Notes: generated from the sequence alone by a model not told the origin. 64,000 nucleotides of DNA from Chaetoderma sp. LZ-2023a (GCA_034401795.1 CM067367.1:83378814-83442813); one strand, 5' to 3'; counted from the first letter of the stretch, positions 22,432 through 32,801 are shown. Translations and numbers: made by a program.

Positions 22432-22599
22432 GCTGTACAGGAGAGCGCAGGTGCCGACGTCAGAGATGAAGTCCGAGAGTTCATCAACCACCTGTCTTGA
22501 GACCCTGTACTACCAACCTGGTTGATATTACTGTGAGTCTCACCAGCTGCTCGAGGCTGCACGTCGCAAGGGCCATAGATTCACCTTGGAGATGGTTAG

Positions 22600-23520
22600 C
22601 CAGTGACACACCAGGGAGGTGATGTGGCAGATATATACAGACCTCGCCACGACACATTAGGTATGCACACTTCGATGAACCTATCCCGAACAGAGTCCAT
22701 CAGGCTTATGTGCTGTTCCTTCCACATGATCGGGTCTGTTCTAGAGGAATATGCAAAACCTATAAGTATGCCCTCACCATCGTCGATGTCGCCAGTAGAT
22801 ACAAGGTGGCAGTGCCTCTCACGGATATGTCCGCAGGTCAGACAGCTACCAGGTTCCATAGTATCTATGAGGACCTGCAAAATCCCCTCCAGTGGCCAGA
22901 GTTGCTGCAAGTTGATGAGGGTAAGGAGTTTAGAGGTGAAACTGCGGCCCTCATGCAGAAACATGGTGTGGCGATTAGGCGAGGCGAGGTGGGACATCAC
23001 CGTTCCCAGGCTATCGTCGAGTGGTGGAACTGGACACTGGCAGAGAGGCTGTTCCCACCTCAGTATTCTCAGGAGATGGCTGTCCTGACTGGCGGTCATT
23101 CCAGATTATGGGTGAGAGGGTTGCCTGTTGTGGTGGAGAGATCCAATGCTGATAGGACAGAAGCCAGACAGTGCCATTCAGCGATCCTCTGTGGCCCAAC
23201 CTCGATGCTTTGTTCAAGAGCTGTGCTCGGAGGACAGACTTCCATCTGATTCCCTGGTTCGCTATTTGTATTAGCTTGGTGGGTTGGAGGGTGGACGTAG
23301 GCGGGCGACTGACCCAACTGGTCGATAGATGTGCACAAGATTGACAGGTATGTGGATATGGCTGGACAGCCTACACTGTACTACTAGCACAATCGGAGAG
23401 CAGTCCAAGGCGGCCGTTTGTATTAGAGGAGCTCCAGCTTATCCCTACAGACCCGCAGCTACCTCCACCAGGAGTGCTTACGTCGAGTAGCCATCCTCCA
23501 GATATTGTCCACACTGAGCC
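22600..23520 (+). pseudogene. Polinton integrase remnant
   Basis: The best frame (22710-23249) contains YALTIVDVASRYKVAVPL, WPELLQVDEGKEFRGETAAL and HHRSQAIVEWWNWTLAERLF. These are the core integrase elements with the D...D...E spacing of the retrovirus-like superfamily in its Polinton form. Upstream residues (HPRRHIRYAHFDEP-type reading) and a C-terminal proline-rich tail toward 23520 lie in other frames, so the gene is broken. In the family it inserts the element into the chromosome. It runs toward the polymerase gene on the opposite strand. Confidence 0.8.
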
Positions 23521-23548
23521 ATGACTGTTGGTTGATGTCACATGATGA

Positions 23549-24075
23549 TCATACGTTACCCAGCAGCTCTTCGACATCCATTGGAGTGATGGCATTCTTG
23601 TGACCATAAGTCCAGTGTGTGAATACCATCGGGAGCGATCCATCGCTTTGTGTCTGAGGGGCTGAGGCATGTTTTGGTCTGATAGACCCATAGAGGTGGT
23701 GACCCTCTCTTCGCAGCATGTTCATACCATTTTTCTTCTTTTGCTCGAAGAGGCATTCGTTGTACTGCTCATAGCGAATCTGTCTAACCACAGCCCTGCG
23801 CACACACTTTGCCTTCTTGACTTCCTGCTCATCTGAGCGCTTGATGGAGTACATCTTCGGACACAGGCCAACAAACTCCTGGATTGGCACCCCAGCACAC
23901 TCATCCTTCATCTTGCCCAGGACCTTCTTGTTGGCGGTACTGTGCAGTGGGTGTATTACTGGGTAGCCGCTTGTGTCATAGACGTCACACCTTACAGGAT
24001 GGACATTCCCACATAGACATAGATGGGGCGGTTCAGCAGCAGGCTCGTCTTGTACAAGTGGAGAGCAGCTAGATC
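23549..24075 (-). pseudogene. Polinton DNA polymerase B, C-terminal remnant
   Basis: The - strand frame 23549-23911 reads MKDECAGVPIQEFVGLCPKM and then YGSIRPKHA. Upstream pieces read LAALHLYKTSLLLNRPIYV and YPVIHPLHSTANKKVLGKM. These match the end of the protein-primed family B polymerase of Polintons. Most of the gene is missing. This is the clearest proof, with the integrase, that the block is a Polinton. Confidence 0.85.
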
Positions 24076-24224
24076 ATCATTGATTGTCTGTTTCCGTTAA
24101 ATCTGGCATTAATCAAGACCAGAATTCGACGGGCTTTCCAAGTCTGTAAACCATTTCAAAATCGGTTGAGAAATTGCTGAGTTATCCAGGAAAACTCTTC
24201 TTGATTACCTTCAAAATATTGCTC

Positions 24225-24368
24225 TGACGTCATAACCACGTAGACATAAAGCTTCTAGAATGTTCTAGAACGTTCGACGACGCTACTATTAGCTGTGTGC
24301 TGATTGGCTGTTGCTCGAACGATGATTGGATGACGCCTGCGCCTGTGACGTCATGGAGAGTATAAAAG
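24225..24368 (+). promoter_or_regulatory. Heat-shock-type promoter cluster: CRE, HSE, CCAAT, TATA
   Basis: In order on the + strand: TGACGTCA at 24225-24232; five perfect alternating pentamers of a heat-shock element at 24252-24276 (TTC and GAA cores at 24253, 24258, 24263, 24268 and 24273); inverted CCAAT boxes (ATTGG) near 24303 and 24325; a second TGACGTCA at 24346-24353; and TATAAAAG at 24361-24368. Spacing fits a classical inducible promoter with a start near 24390. No heat-shock protein frame follows, so the promoter is orphaned or belongs to an unrecognised element. Sites are seen directly; activity is inference. Confidence 0.6.
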
Positions 24369-25344
24369 GAGAAGCGATCCAGTGATCGAGAGCATCCTCA
24401 GCCAGGGGCTGAACAGGTTGGACTGGTACTAGCTGCGATTGACAGATATTACGCAAATGACTTCATTTTCTGCATCAAAACAGTTTTTTTAACTCCCCAT
24501 CTGCGGGAGTAATTTGGAACGTTTGATAATCATTCACGAATACTACATCTACATTCGGAACACAAACTTGCGGTGAGGCCTTTGCGGCCTGAATATGTGA
24601 GTCTATAGATGTAGAGGCAGGATGTTCTTTGATGGATGACTCTCCAGATCTGCCGGCCATGCCTAAAAGTGGTATTTCAAAGAACGCTGCACCAATCGTA
24701 TAGGTTCTTTAAACTTTCGACCGCAGCAAGTAAACTGTGCCCGGTGCATCTTCAGAGCTGATTGACGTACCCAGCACCGTGAAGCTTTGTTTTCTATCTT
24801 CAGTTGCCTCTAACAACCCCCGCTGGTGATTGGGTTGTTTAGACCTTCCATCCATGCCATCGGTGTACGGGAACTTTCTTCACCACGTAGTACTATCGTA
24901 TTTTTTACTGACTGCTCGCTAGACATTCTATTAGGCCGACAGCACTAAGTGATGCACTCCCACCATGAACGTTCTTACGGGACTCTTGTTTGCAGAAAAC
25001 AGCTTACGGGAACCAACCTGCGGGAACCAGCCTGCGGGAACTTTCCAGCTTCCGGAGAGCGCATCATCTCACGTCGACTATGGATTGACGTGTCAATTTC
25101 AGTGACACGGTATCCTAACTTGGGAATGACTACCAAGTATTCAAGTAACTATACTTCACCGTTTAATTATTTCTCTATATAGGTTTTGTTAATTATCTCG
25201 TATCCGTACTAACGGTTCAGATGACTAAAAGGAACCATGATGGTCGTAGGACCAATAGTTATAATTTCTGTATTTGTTAAATAGTTATTTTCATTTTCCT
25301 CAATGTGTTGCTAACCGCACTATAGTAGGTTCGTTAACCTGTAT

Positions 25345-25392
<48 letters not shown>

Positions 25393-27384
25393 TAATCATT
25401 GCCACCGTATTGTTTGTTCTGGTTAGATTACGTATGTATATGGCCAGTGGCCATCCGTTAAACTGTTTTGTTTAAGTTATAGAAAATATAGGAATGCAGT
25501 GCACGTAGGAAACACTATACAGCAACATTTATATATGCAGCATTTTCTCCCGCCACCAACAATTTTTCACTAAGGTCGCTGTCCGTGCTATAACTCTGTT
25601 TAGCCTGGCATGCTACTGACTAAACCTTTTCTATTCAGCTCGATAGGATAGGTTTAAAATGATTAGAGACAATTTCTTCATTACATACTATGTAATATAC
25701 TCTTCTCTTCCGGCAGTGCGATAATCTGGCCCCGCACTCCGGTAAGACTCATAACTCCAAGATTTTGTCTCTCTTCATATTCCTCTTAGCCTTGTGGCTT
25801 CTTAATTGTTTGGATGTCCCTATCAGCACCATGGGCTGACCCGACTCTGGGAAACGAGCGGTGATGGCTAGGGTGCGGTATCACATACACATTCCCGTGT
25901 ATCTTCGGATACTTAGTAGATAGTACTTTAAGATTTAAAACACATGTATTAATTATTATTTTATGACAACCCTCCTGCAACGCAGTGCAAAACTGGCAAC
26001 TTGTATATAAACCTAACGACAGGTTAAACGGTTAGTTCCATAGGGCCTGGTGACGGGCGAGATACGTATTCTCACCGAATTCTGTTAAAATGTCTGGGCA
26101 TGATATTCAGATCTGCCACGCCCTTACGGGAAGGACATTTACGGTGTGCATTCGTCTCTCTTACCCCCACCATAACGATAGGAAATATGGCCTAACGATG
26201 CTTCCGTGAAATGTAAACCATGTCATGTAATGCTTCATGTGGTTGTGAAGCGGAATGTCCGGATTCTCACCCAGTTCGGAGATCCCGCTAAGTAACATGT
26301 ATGAGCGCTGTCTACAGTATTGATGTCCTCGGGCATCTGTTCTCCGTGACAGCCATGTCTAATAGCTAGGTAGATATCGGCCAGTTGCGGCCAAAACTAA
26401 TTCTTGTTTTGAAAACAACTAAAGGGAATTAAGCAAAGCAGAAGGCCCGCATAAATAAAGCGGCAACTACTAATTCAGCATATTAGCAATCACATAAGAC
26501 GGTAATGAAGGAATCCATCGGGAATCTTCCGTTCCGTCTTCATGTAAAACAGTACGCACCTCTATAGACATAATCTCAGTGGGTATGGTCTTTGCTTTCT
26601 ACAGCATTTTTGTTTGAAATATTGGAGTGGCCCATTTTTGCCTACTATTCTTCTCCCGCTTTAAGCCGTGGTGACACCTTCCCGAGACAGAGGCCTGCGC
26701 GAGGTACTTGCCTCTCGCAAGGATTCAGCGATGACAGTCCACGCCAGGATAATACTCCTCACCCAAACTAGCACTAGGGGTAGTGCCCACGTGAGGCACA
26801 TCACTTTTTCATCTGGGATAGCCTTCTTCCTTTCAGCTTAGAGGGATACTACCTTATATTAAGTTAAAAAGCTATGTCTCGTGTATGGGAGCCCCCCTTG
26901 TGGGGATGCCTCTGCGGACCAACGAGTCTGTGTGGTACCTCCTGGAGCCCCATGTTTAAAAGTTCATCTACCTGCCTCTATGTCTTGTATTTTCGTATGC
27001 TCTTATTGTAGTTTTATCTAGCATATTTTTCAATTAGTTAGGTAAACTCATTGTTTAGACTTATATTTTTAAGTCACCAAATCAGATCTTGTAAGTCCAT
27101 AAATCACGAAATTGCTATGGACAGGCATACTGGTGACACAAACTCTTGGGATGAGACCATTGTGTTTAACATTCGCGACAATGGTTGCACGACCCCACCA
27201 GAACGACTGAGGTCCACCGGCCTTAGGAGCCAGTTTTTGTTTCCTGCAGGGCAGTCTCGTTCAAGGTCTGTCACCCCGAGACTGGATGCTAACCAGCGTC
27301 ATCACTTGTCGCGCACTTATGGTGCGGCGAGTAGACATGAGACATCGGAACGGCCGACACTACCCGGCGAGATTCACTGCACAT
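24369..27384. other. Unassigned 3-kb stretch downstream of the promoter
   Basis: No recognisable gene. A - strand frame at 24475-24660 starts MAGRSGESSIKEHPASTSID and another piece near 24850 starts MDGRSKQPN, but neither is known to me. At 25012-25053 a 14-bp unit GCGGGAACCARCCT repeats about three times. An AT run lies at 25346-25391. A + frame at 27051-27386 (NGCTTPPERLRSTGLRSQ and SRSRSVTPRLDANQRHHL) has the basic, Ser-rich look of an LTR-element Gag start, but this is weak. The mixed composition suggests one or more decayed mobile elements. Confidence 0.35.
25346..25391. repeat. AT dinucleotide microsatellite
   Basis: A perfect TA run of about 23 units. Confidence 0.95.
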
Positions 27385-27560
27385 AATAGGTTACTCACCC
27401 AACAGGGGTCCTGAATCGGCCCGTGGAACTGGCAGTAGATCTGCACTTTTCGGATTCCAAGGTACGACTGTCAAGCATCCTTAGAAACGGCGGCAAGTTG
27501 CAAGCCCGGCAGCCGTGAAATGCGGAATCCATGATTTGTGGACACCGCCAGCACCACACA
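27385..27560 (-). repeat. Diverged solo LTR or LTR fragment, related to the Gypsy LTR
   Basis: It starts ATAGGTTACTCACCCAACAG and ends CGCCAGCACCACAC, the same landmarks as 2618-2812, with many substitutions between. No internal region is attached. It is an older member of the same LTR family. Confidence 0.8.
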
Positions 27561-27711
27561 ATTATGATGAACAATTGGCCAACAGCAGTAGTGATCAATA
27601 GATTCTTCAAACCGTACTTATTATTATGTTATCTATTTTGTTTACTGAACAGCAGTGTAGTTAAAGCTTTTGTTTGACAGATTGAATTGGAAAAAATTTA
27701 ATTTTCTCAGA

Positions 27712-27755
27712 TAATGGCCATTTGCAGACCAAGAGAAGACAATATTTGACAAATT
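27712..27755. repeat. Half copy of hairpin family A
   Basis: GGCCATTTGCAGACCAAGAG followed by AAGACAATATTTGACAAATTT is the left arm only. The right arm is missing. Confidence 0.65.
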
Positions 27756-27958
27756 TCGGATTAATATCTTAGGGGAATTCACTATCACTACACACACTCA
27801 TTCACTGCCTGGTTCTCTGTCGCCATTTAATCTCACGTCTTGTGGCATGTGCATTATGTTTACAAGGCGCTTGATAGTCACAGCTCATCCCTCCCAAGGG
27901 GCATTAACTGTAGTGGTTCAACTCCACTGGGTGCCAGAAAACAATGCATGTTACAGAA

Positions 27959-27961
<3 letters not shown>

Positions 27962-28002
<41 letters not shown>
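27962..28002. repeat. CT dinucleotide microsatellite
   Basis: About 20 CT units. It abuts the 3' side of the LINE insertion at 28019. Confidence 0.95.
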
Positions 28003-28004
<2 letters not shown>

Positions 28005-28018
28005 CCTTGCAACAATGT

Positions 28019-31000
28019 CTTCTTCTTTTCGATCGCTGGTATCACACTTGGAGAGCCGTTCTCAAGATGAAATCTGTGGTTTTCTGCAGTTCTTCCACAG
28101 GCCCATACAGCTTTTCAAGAATAGAGGTTGACAAAGGCCAGATCTCTTCTCTCAGCAGCTGATACGTACTGCAACATTGAAGTATGTGCTCTGTGGTCTG
28201 TTCTGCTTCTCCACAAGGACAAGCGGGCGATGTCGTAAGGTGGAACCGCCTGTACATGTGTTGGTTTAGTCTGTTGTGTCCAGTTCTGAGACGAAAAATG
28301 GTCACTTGCTCTGGCCTCGAGAGATGATGGTAGGCATCTTCTGATTGAGGTGTTCTATAGAGGGACTTAATGATAGTCTTCATCTCTGTATGGGTAACCA
28401 TGTTTTCTGTCTGATTCTCTTCTGCACCCACCTTTGCCATCTTGTCTGCTTCCTCATTTCCTTGGACTCCACAGTGTGAGGGGATCCACTGCAGTGCTAT
28501 CCGAAAGCATTTGATGGTTTGTAGTGCTTCTTCAAGTTGTGGCAGCTTACCTTTGGTGATAGCCTCAAGGACGGAGCGGGCATCAGATAAAAAGACAATC
28601 TGTGCAATAGGGTCTGCTGTTCTGCTGATGGTATTAGCTGCATGAACCAGTGCTTCGACTTCAGCTCTGTAGTTTGTGCAGTGTTTGCCTGTCGGTATTG
28701 CAGCTGACTCATGTTGTCCGTTTGGATACTCTATGTGCAGTCCGGCACCTCCGCTCCTAATTGCATCTTTGGCTGATCCATCTGTGTAGATCCTTATCCA
28801 TGTCTCCTGAGGGTACATTTCTTCCAGCATGGCTAGGGTCAGGGCCTTCTTGCTCACATCACTGTGTTCATTTTTGGTTGTAAGATGAGGTACTGTGGTG
28901 CGAATAGCTATGCTCTCTAGTTTGTTTTCCCAGGGTGGAGAATCAAGGGTGTGGTTTGGATCTTCTATTTGTGCTGGCAACATCTCTTGGTGTTTCCTTT
29001 GAAGTGCTTTTGTCTCTTTCACAAAACTTGATCTTTTAAGTCTTCCTGATGACAGCTGTGCTTGCCTGATCTTCATCGGGTGGTTATTGAACGATTTGAA
29101 CTTTGCAGCTTGGATCAGTGCTTTGCATTCCCTTCCTTTGCTAAGTGGGGGAATGCCTGCTGTCTGCTCCATTTTTTCTATTGGTGTTGATCTCATTCCA
29201 CCAGTGATGATGTGCAGTGCCTGGTTTTGTACTCTGTCGAGGTTCTGTTGATGAGATTTAGCTGTTGTCATCCATGAGCTGGATCCATACTCAAGGTGTG
29301 GTCGTACGGCACCTAGGTAGATGGTCTTGAGGATCCTTTCATTGGCACCCCACTTTGTTCCTGCCAGCTTCCTCATGATGTTTAGCTTTCTTCTGGCCTT
29401 TGCCTCTGCATTCTGGATGTGCTCCTTCCATGTTAATCTTCTGTCATATGTGACTCCCAGGTATGTCTGCTGGTCCTCGTATTCGAGTGGAGTACCGCCC
29501 AGTGTCAGATTGCCAACCTTGGTTTTGGTGGACAGTGTGAATAGCATGGCTGATGATTTTTCTTTGTTGATGGTAATACACCAGCGATTGGCCCAAGCTG
29601 TAATTCTGTCCAAGGCGAGCTGCATTCTGTACGTGGCAGTCGTTGTGTACTCCTCGGTGCACCAGATTACGAGGTCATCTGCATAGAGGGCTGCTTGGAT
29701 CCCATTGGGCAGCTCTGCTACAATGTCATTGATGAAGAGTATGAACAGAGTAGGTGATAATACTCCGCCTTGTGGCACCCCTTGTCTCAGCAATACATTC
29801 TGTCCAGATTGTCCATCCACCAGCACCCTAGCTCTGCGATTGTGTAGGTATGACTTGGTCCATCGGAACATGTTGCCACCGATGCCTGTGCGCCGGAGCT
29901 TCACGAGGAGGCCATCCTTCCACACCTTGTCAAATGCTTTCTGCAGATCGATAAAGGCAGCTAGCATCACCTTCTTGGCTTGAAAAGTGTCCTCTATGAC
30001 CTGTGCAAGATGTGTTGTTTGATCTTCTGTGCTCCTGTATCTTCTGAATCCGGCCTGCTCTGAAACTATAATGTTCTCTGACTCCAGGTACCACTGCAAC
30101 CGCTGGTTGATGATGCGCTCCATGGTCTTGCATATGCAGCTTGTAAGACTGATAGGACGGTAGCTCAGCACTTTCGTCTTGTTCTTTCCTTTTTTCAGAA
30201 TAGGAGTCATTCTGGCTTCCTTCCAGCACTGAGGAACCTCTCCATTGGTCCAACTGAGATTAAAGATGTCTAGCAACTTGCGAAGAGATGCATTACCAAG
30301 GTGTTGGATCATTTCATTCGTAATGCCATCTGGCCCGGGAGATTTCTTCTTTTTCAGTTGGCGGATAGCCTTCTTCAGTTCTGTTAAACTAATGTCAACT
30401 TTCATTGCATCGTGAGTGTTGGTGTCTGTTCTTTCCTTTTGCTCTTTTCTAACCTCCCTTTGACGCATTCGTGGTATAGAAATGTTGCTTTCTTTTGCAT
30501 ATGCCTTCGCAAAGGCATCTGCTGCCATCTTTCCTGTCAGTGTTTGTCCATCTTCTTCAAGAGTAATCTTCTCTCCCCTGACACCCTCATCATTGAGTGC
30601 TTTAGTCAGTCTCCATAGTTTTGTGGTGTCTCTCTCTAAATTAAACCCTGCCGTCTTTTCCCTCCAGCTTCTTCTTTTGGCCTCCAGCTTGGTCTTTAGA
30701 TACCTGGCTTTAGTTTGTTGTAGCGTGAAGTGGTTTTCATGACAGGGATTACCCTCTGCATCTTCTCTGGCCTTGTCTAGTTTATCATGTGCTGCTTGCA
30801 GTTCTGTTGTCCAGTAGGGGCGGTAGTTTTTCCTGAACCCTCGAGGAATCGCTTCATTGGCAGCCTTGAGGATACTTGAATTAAATTCCTTTACCACATT
30901 GTTGATGTTTCTCCCTTCTACTGCTATATTATGGGTAAGCTCATTGGAACGAATGCCGAACAGACTCCAATTTGCCTTTTTGTAGTTCCACCTTGGATGT

Positions 31001-31982
31001 TGAGGTGAACTGGTCGAAATACTTCCAGAAAGAGAGAGGAGGACTGGGCGGTGGTCGCTTCCTCCTAACTGCGATCCGACCACTCTACTGAGGTTTCTGT
31101 GAATGTCTTCTGTACAAAATGCCAAGTCTGGCGTTGTTGTCGAGTGCCATAGGCGCGAGTAGAAGGTAGGCTGATCTGTGGGATCGTTGACAAGTAAAAG
31201 GTGCTTTTCATCTTGCCATGCTTCAATGTCTTCTCCTCGTTTATCAAGTGTTCTGTATCCCCAGCTCTGGGACTGGCTATTAAAGTCTCCCGCAATGAGG
31301 AAGTGGCAGTCCGGGACCTGGATTGTGTCAAGTGAGAGATTCTTGTCATTAGGGCAGTAATAATTGACAATTTCAATCACAGAGTTGCTGGTTGTTACCT
31401 TGATCTTGATATATTCTGCCTCTTCCATAAAGGTTTTGATCTGGCTGGCGTTCACGCTGTTTCGGACCAAGGTCATCACCCCACCTTTCTTTCTTCCTCT
31501 TCGATCACACCGGAAAATCTGGTAACCTCTGATCTTAAATGGTTTTCCTTCTTGCAGGTGTGTCTCTTGAATGCAGCAGATATCAATGTTGTTTTCGTAC
31601 AGGAACTGTTCGAGCTCTGATTTCTTGTTGGTAACCCCTTCTGCATTCCAGTGCATGATGTTGATACTGGGGTTCTCTTTGGGTTTGGTCTTCTCTTTCC
31701 GTTGGCCAGTAGCTCTCCATCCTCGTCCCCTGGCTCCACAAGACGAGTTGATGGGACCTCCAGTAGCTGAGGGTGGGCTCCTTCGAGGCATGGAGCCCGG
31801 CGCTGCACCTGCCTGGCGGATCCTCACAGGGCGAGCACCATTTCGATTGATTCGATCTCCAAGTGTAATTTCATTAGCGTTGTGCATAATGCTCTGGTTA
31901 GCCCCTCCAAATGTCTGGATTGACACCCAGTGGGTTACACCCCTGCGCCACGTTGAGGCCGAGCATATAGTCTTAAACAGGG
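28019..31982 (-). mobile_element. I-group (Nimb-like) LINE insertion with 10-bp target duplication
   Basis: GCAACAATGT is present at 28009-28018 and again at 31983-31992, exactly flanking the element, so this is a target-site duplication. The insert of about 3.96 kb runs on the - strand and carries one long frame with endonuclease, reverse transcriptase and RNase H. The 3' UTR is only about 23 bases and ends in AAGAAGAAG with no poly(A). The perfect duplication and long open frame point to a recent insertion. The 5' side may be truncated, because no separate ORF1 is present. Confidence 0.88.
28042..31887 (-). CDS. LINE ORF2: endonuclease, reverse transcriptase, RNase H
   Basis: The open frame continues upstream through the target duplication to 31989 without an ATG. 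The first ATG inside the element is at 31885-31887 (MHNANEITLG), chosen here. Numbering from 31989: AP-like endonuclease at about 105-330 (INIMHWNAEGV, CCIQETHLQE, IAGDFNSQS, SDHRPVLLSL); RT at about 540-800 with the KKKSPGPDGI fingers motif, AFIDLQKAFDKVW and YADDLVIW near 766; RNase H at about 1063-1190 (IYTDGSAKDA, LSDARSVLEA, WIPSHCGVQGNEEADKMA); then a Cys/His cluster near 1255 (CPCGEAEQTTEHILQCC). This set and order fit the I group, with Nimb-like the best guess. The frame is free of stops, so the protein may be functional. It makes target-primed cDNA copies of its own RNA. Confidence 0.92.
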   Translation of the reverse strand: MHNANEITLGDRINRNGARPVRIRQAGAAPGSMPRRSPPSATGGPINSSCGARGRGWRATGQRKEKTKPKENPSINIMHWNAEGVTNKKSELEQFLYENNIDICCIQETHLQEGKPFKIRGYQIFRCDRRGRKKGGVMTLVRNSVNASQIKTFMEEAEYIKIKVTTSNSVIEIVNYYCPNDKNLSLDTIQVPDCHFLIAGDFNSQSQSWGYRTLDKRGEDIEAWQDEKHLLLVNDPTDQPTFYSRLWHSTTTPDLAFCTEDIHRNLSRVVGSQLGGSDHRPVLLSLSGSISTSSPQHPRWNYKKANWSLFGIRSNELTHNIAVEGRNINNVVKEFNSSILKAANEAIPRGFRKNYRPYWTTELQAAHDKLDKAREDAEGNPCHENHFTLQQTKARYLKTKLEAKRRSWREKTAGFNLERDTTKLWRLTKALNDEGVRGEKITLEEDGQTLTGKMAADAFAKAYAKESNISIPRMRQREVRKEQKERTDTNTHDAMKVDISLTELKKAIRQLKKKKSPGPDGITNEMIQHLGNASLRKLLDIFNLSWTNGEVPQCWKEARMTPILKKGKNKTKVLSYRPISLTSCICKTMERIINQRLQWYLESENIIVSEQAGFRRYRSTEDQTTHLAQVIEDTFQAKKVMLAAFIDLQKAFDKVWKDGLLVKLRRTGIGGNMFRWTKSYLHNRRARVLVDGQSGQNVLLRQGVPQGGVLSPTLFILFINDIVAELPNGIQAALYADDLVIWCTEEYTTTATYRMQLALDRITAWANRWCITINKEKSSAMLFTLSTKTKVGNLTLGGTPLEYEDQQTYLGVTYDRRLTWKEHIQNAEAKARRKLNIMRKLAGTKWGANERILKTIYLGAVRPHLEYGSSSWMTTAKSHQQNLDRVQNQALHIITGGMRSTPIEKMEQTAGIPPLSKGRECKALIQAAKFKSFNNHPMKIRQAQLSSGRLKRSSFVKETKALQRKHQEMLPAQIEDPNHTLDSPPWENKLESIAIRTTVPHLTTKNEHSDVSKKALTLAMLEEMYPQETWIRIYTDGSAKDAIRSGGAGLHIEYPNGQHESAAIPTGKHCTNYRAEVEALVHAANTISRTADPIAQIVFLSDARSVLEAITKGKLPQLEEALQTIKCFRIALQWIPSHCGVQGNEEADKMAKVGAEENQTENMVTHTEMKTIIKSLYRTPQSEDAYHHLSRPEQVTIFRLRTGHNRLNQHMYRRFHLTTSPACPCGEAEQTTEHILQCCSTYQLLREEIWPLSTSILEKLYGPVEELQKTTDFILRTALQV

Positions 31983-31992
31983 GCAACAATGT

Positions 31993-32522
31993 GATGATGA
32001 TGTAATTTGCAAAAGTAACTACTGTTTTCCTGATAAATTGATATTTTTCAAATGATACATTCTAAGTCCTTGAAATACATGTAAAATTCAACATTTTCTG
32101 CTATTGGTTTGCAATATACTCCAAAGTATGAACAATTTAAATATTGTCAGGTGTGATACTCACTTACAAATTATTAAATACTGTTCAAAATATAGACAAT
32201 CTTGGCTGCTAATGCTGACATTCTTCTGCAGAATTTTACCATTTTTAAATGGACACTGATAAAGTCTCTCTGGATATAAAGAAATTAGGTATGGGGAAAA
32301 TATGGAATTTTTGCAGAAGGCACATATGAACATCATTCTGGTGAGGAACGCAGTTTTATATTTAGATTTTGTGTTTTTACTGACGTTTCATTATGCTATG
32401 TGACATTATGATGATTAAGTAGGAAGAATTGCTGATATGCACTGTATGAATGTGTTGTGCTATATTTCAGGTGTTGCATGTGAGGAAGTTGCTGACGGAG
32501 AACTATTACCTGTTTAAAGTAG
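31993..32522. other. Stretch without a recognisable gene
   Basis: It begins with a short GATGATGATG run next to the LINE target site. AT-rich, no coding frame or repeat that I can support. Confidence 0.45.
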
Positions 32523-32801
32523 GGTATAGCCATCACTGAAGATGAAGCAAGTGGAAAGCTGGATATATCTACTGATCTTGACCACAGGGTTCATATATGG
32601 ATCGTGAAAAAGCTGGACAGTCAGGGAACATTAAAAGTAAAATTTCAGGCCTGGCAAACTTGTAAAAACTGTACTTTTTCATCTAAGTCATGGAAAAGTG
32701 ATGAAAAATCAGAAAACCACTACTGTGTAGAATTATGCTATAAAAATTGTCATGACAAAAAAGAAACGCGGGCAATAGCCCTACCATCTGAATGCATCTA
32801 G
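32523..32801 (+). CDS. Possible exon with a 3CxxC-type zinc-finger-like segment
   Basis: A frame opens right after a possible splice acceptor (TTTAAAGTAG, 32513-32522) and runs to a stop at 32799-32801. It reads AITEDEASGKLDISTDLDHR, then VHIWIVKKLD, GTLKVKFQAWQTCKNC, and later YCVELCYKNCHDKK. The order of a VxIWI strand, a KVKF strand, a Q/W-TCKNC knuckle and a later aromatic/Cys segment resembles the 3CxxC zinc-finger family found in receptor-transporting proteins and many invertebrate homologues. The first Cys pair would lie in an upstream exon, which I did not find. It could equally be a gene fragment. Confidence is low to moderate. Confidence 0.4.
   Translation, partial: GIAITEDEASGKLDISTDLDHRVHIWIVKKLDSQGTLKVKFQAWQTCKNCTFSSKSWKSDEKSENHYCVELCYKNCHDKKETRAIALPSECI

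Larger units (their letters stand above)
16179..24110. mobile_element. Decayed Polinton (Maverick)
   Basis: An 8-kb block carries a gene set typical of Polintons: an FtsK/HerA-type packaging ATPase (21333-21974), a retrovirus-like integrase (about 22600-23520) and the C-terminal end of a protein-primed family B DNA polymerase (about 23549-24075, - strand). In between are many small frames of capsid or accessory type that I cannot name. Integrase and polymerase are convergent. The element is clearly broken, with many breaks and a polymerase gene that is largely gone. I did not find matching terminal inverted repeats, so the limits are approximate. The decay suggests an old copy. Confidence 0.8.

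Noticed and set aside
27051-27386. Protein-coding gene in the Ser/Arg-rich frame
   Set aside because: It ends against an LTR fragment and resembles only a Gag-like composition. Listed as part of the unassigned stretch instead.
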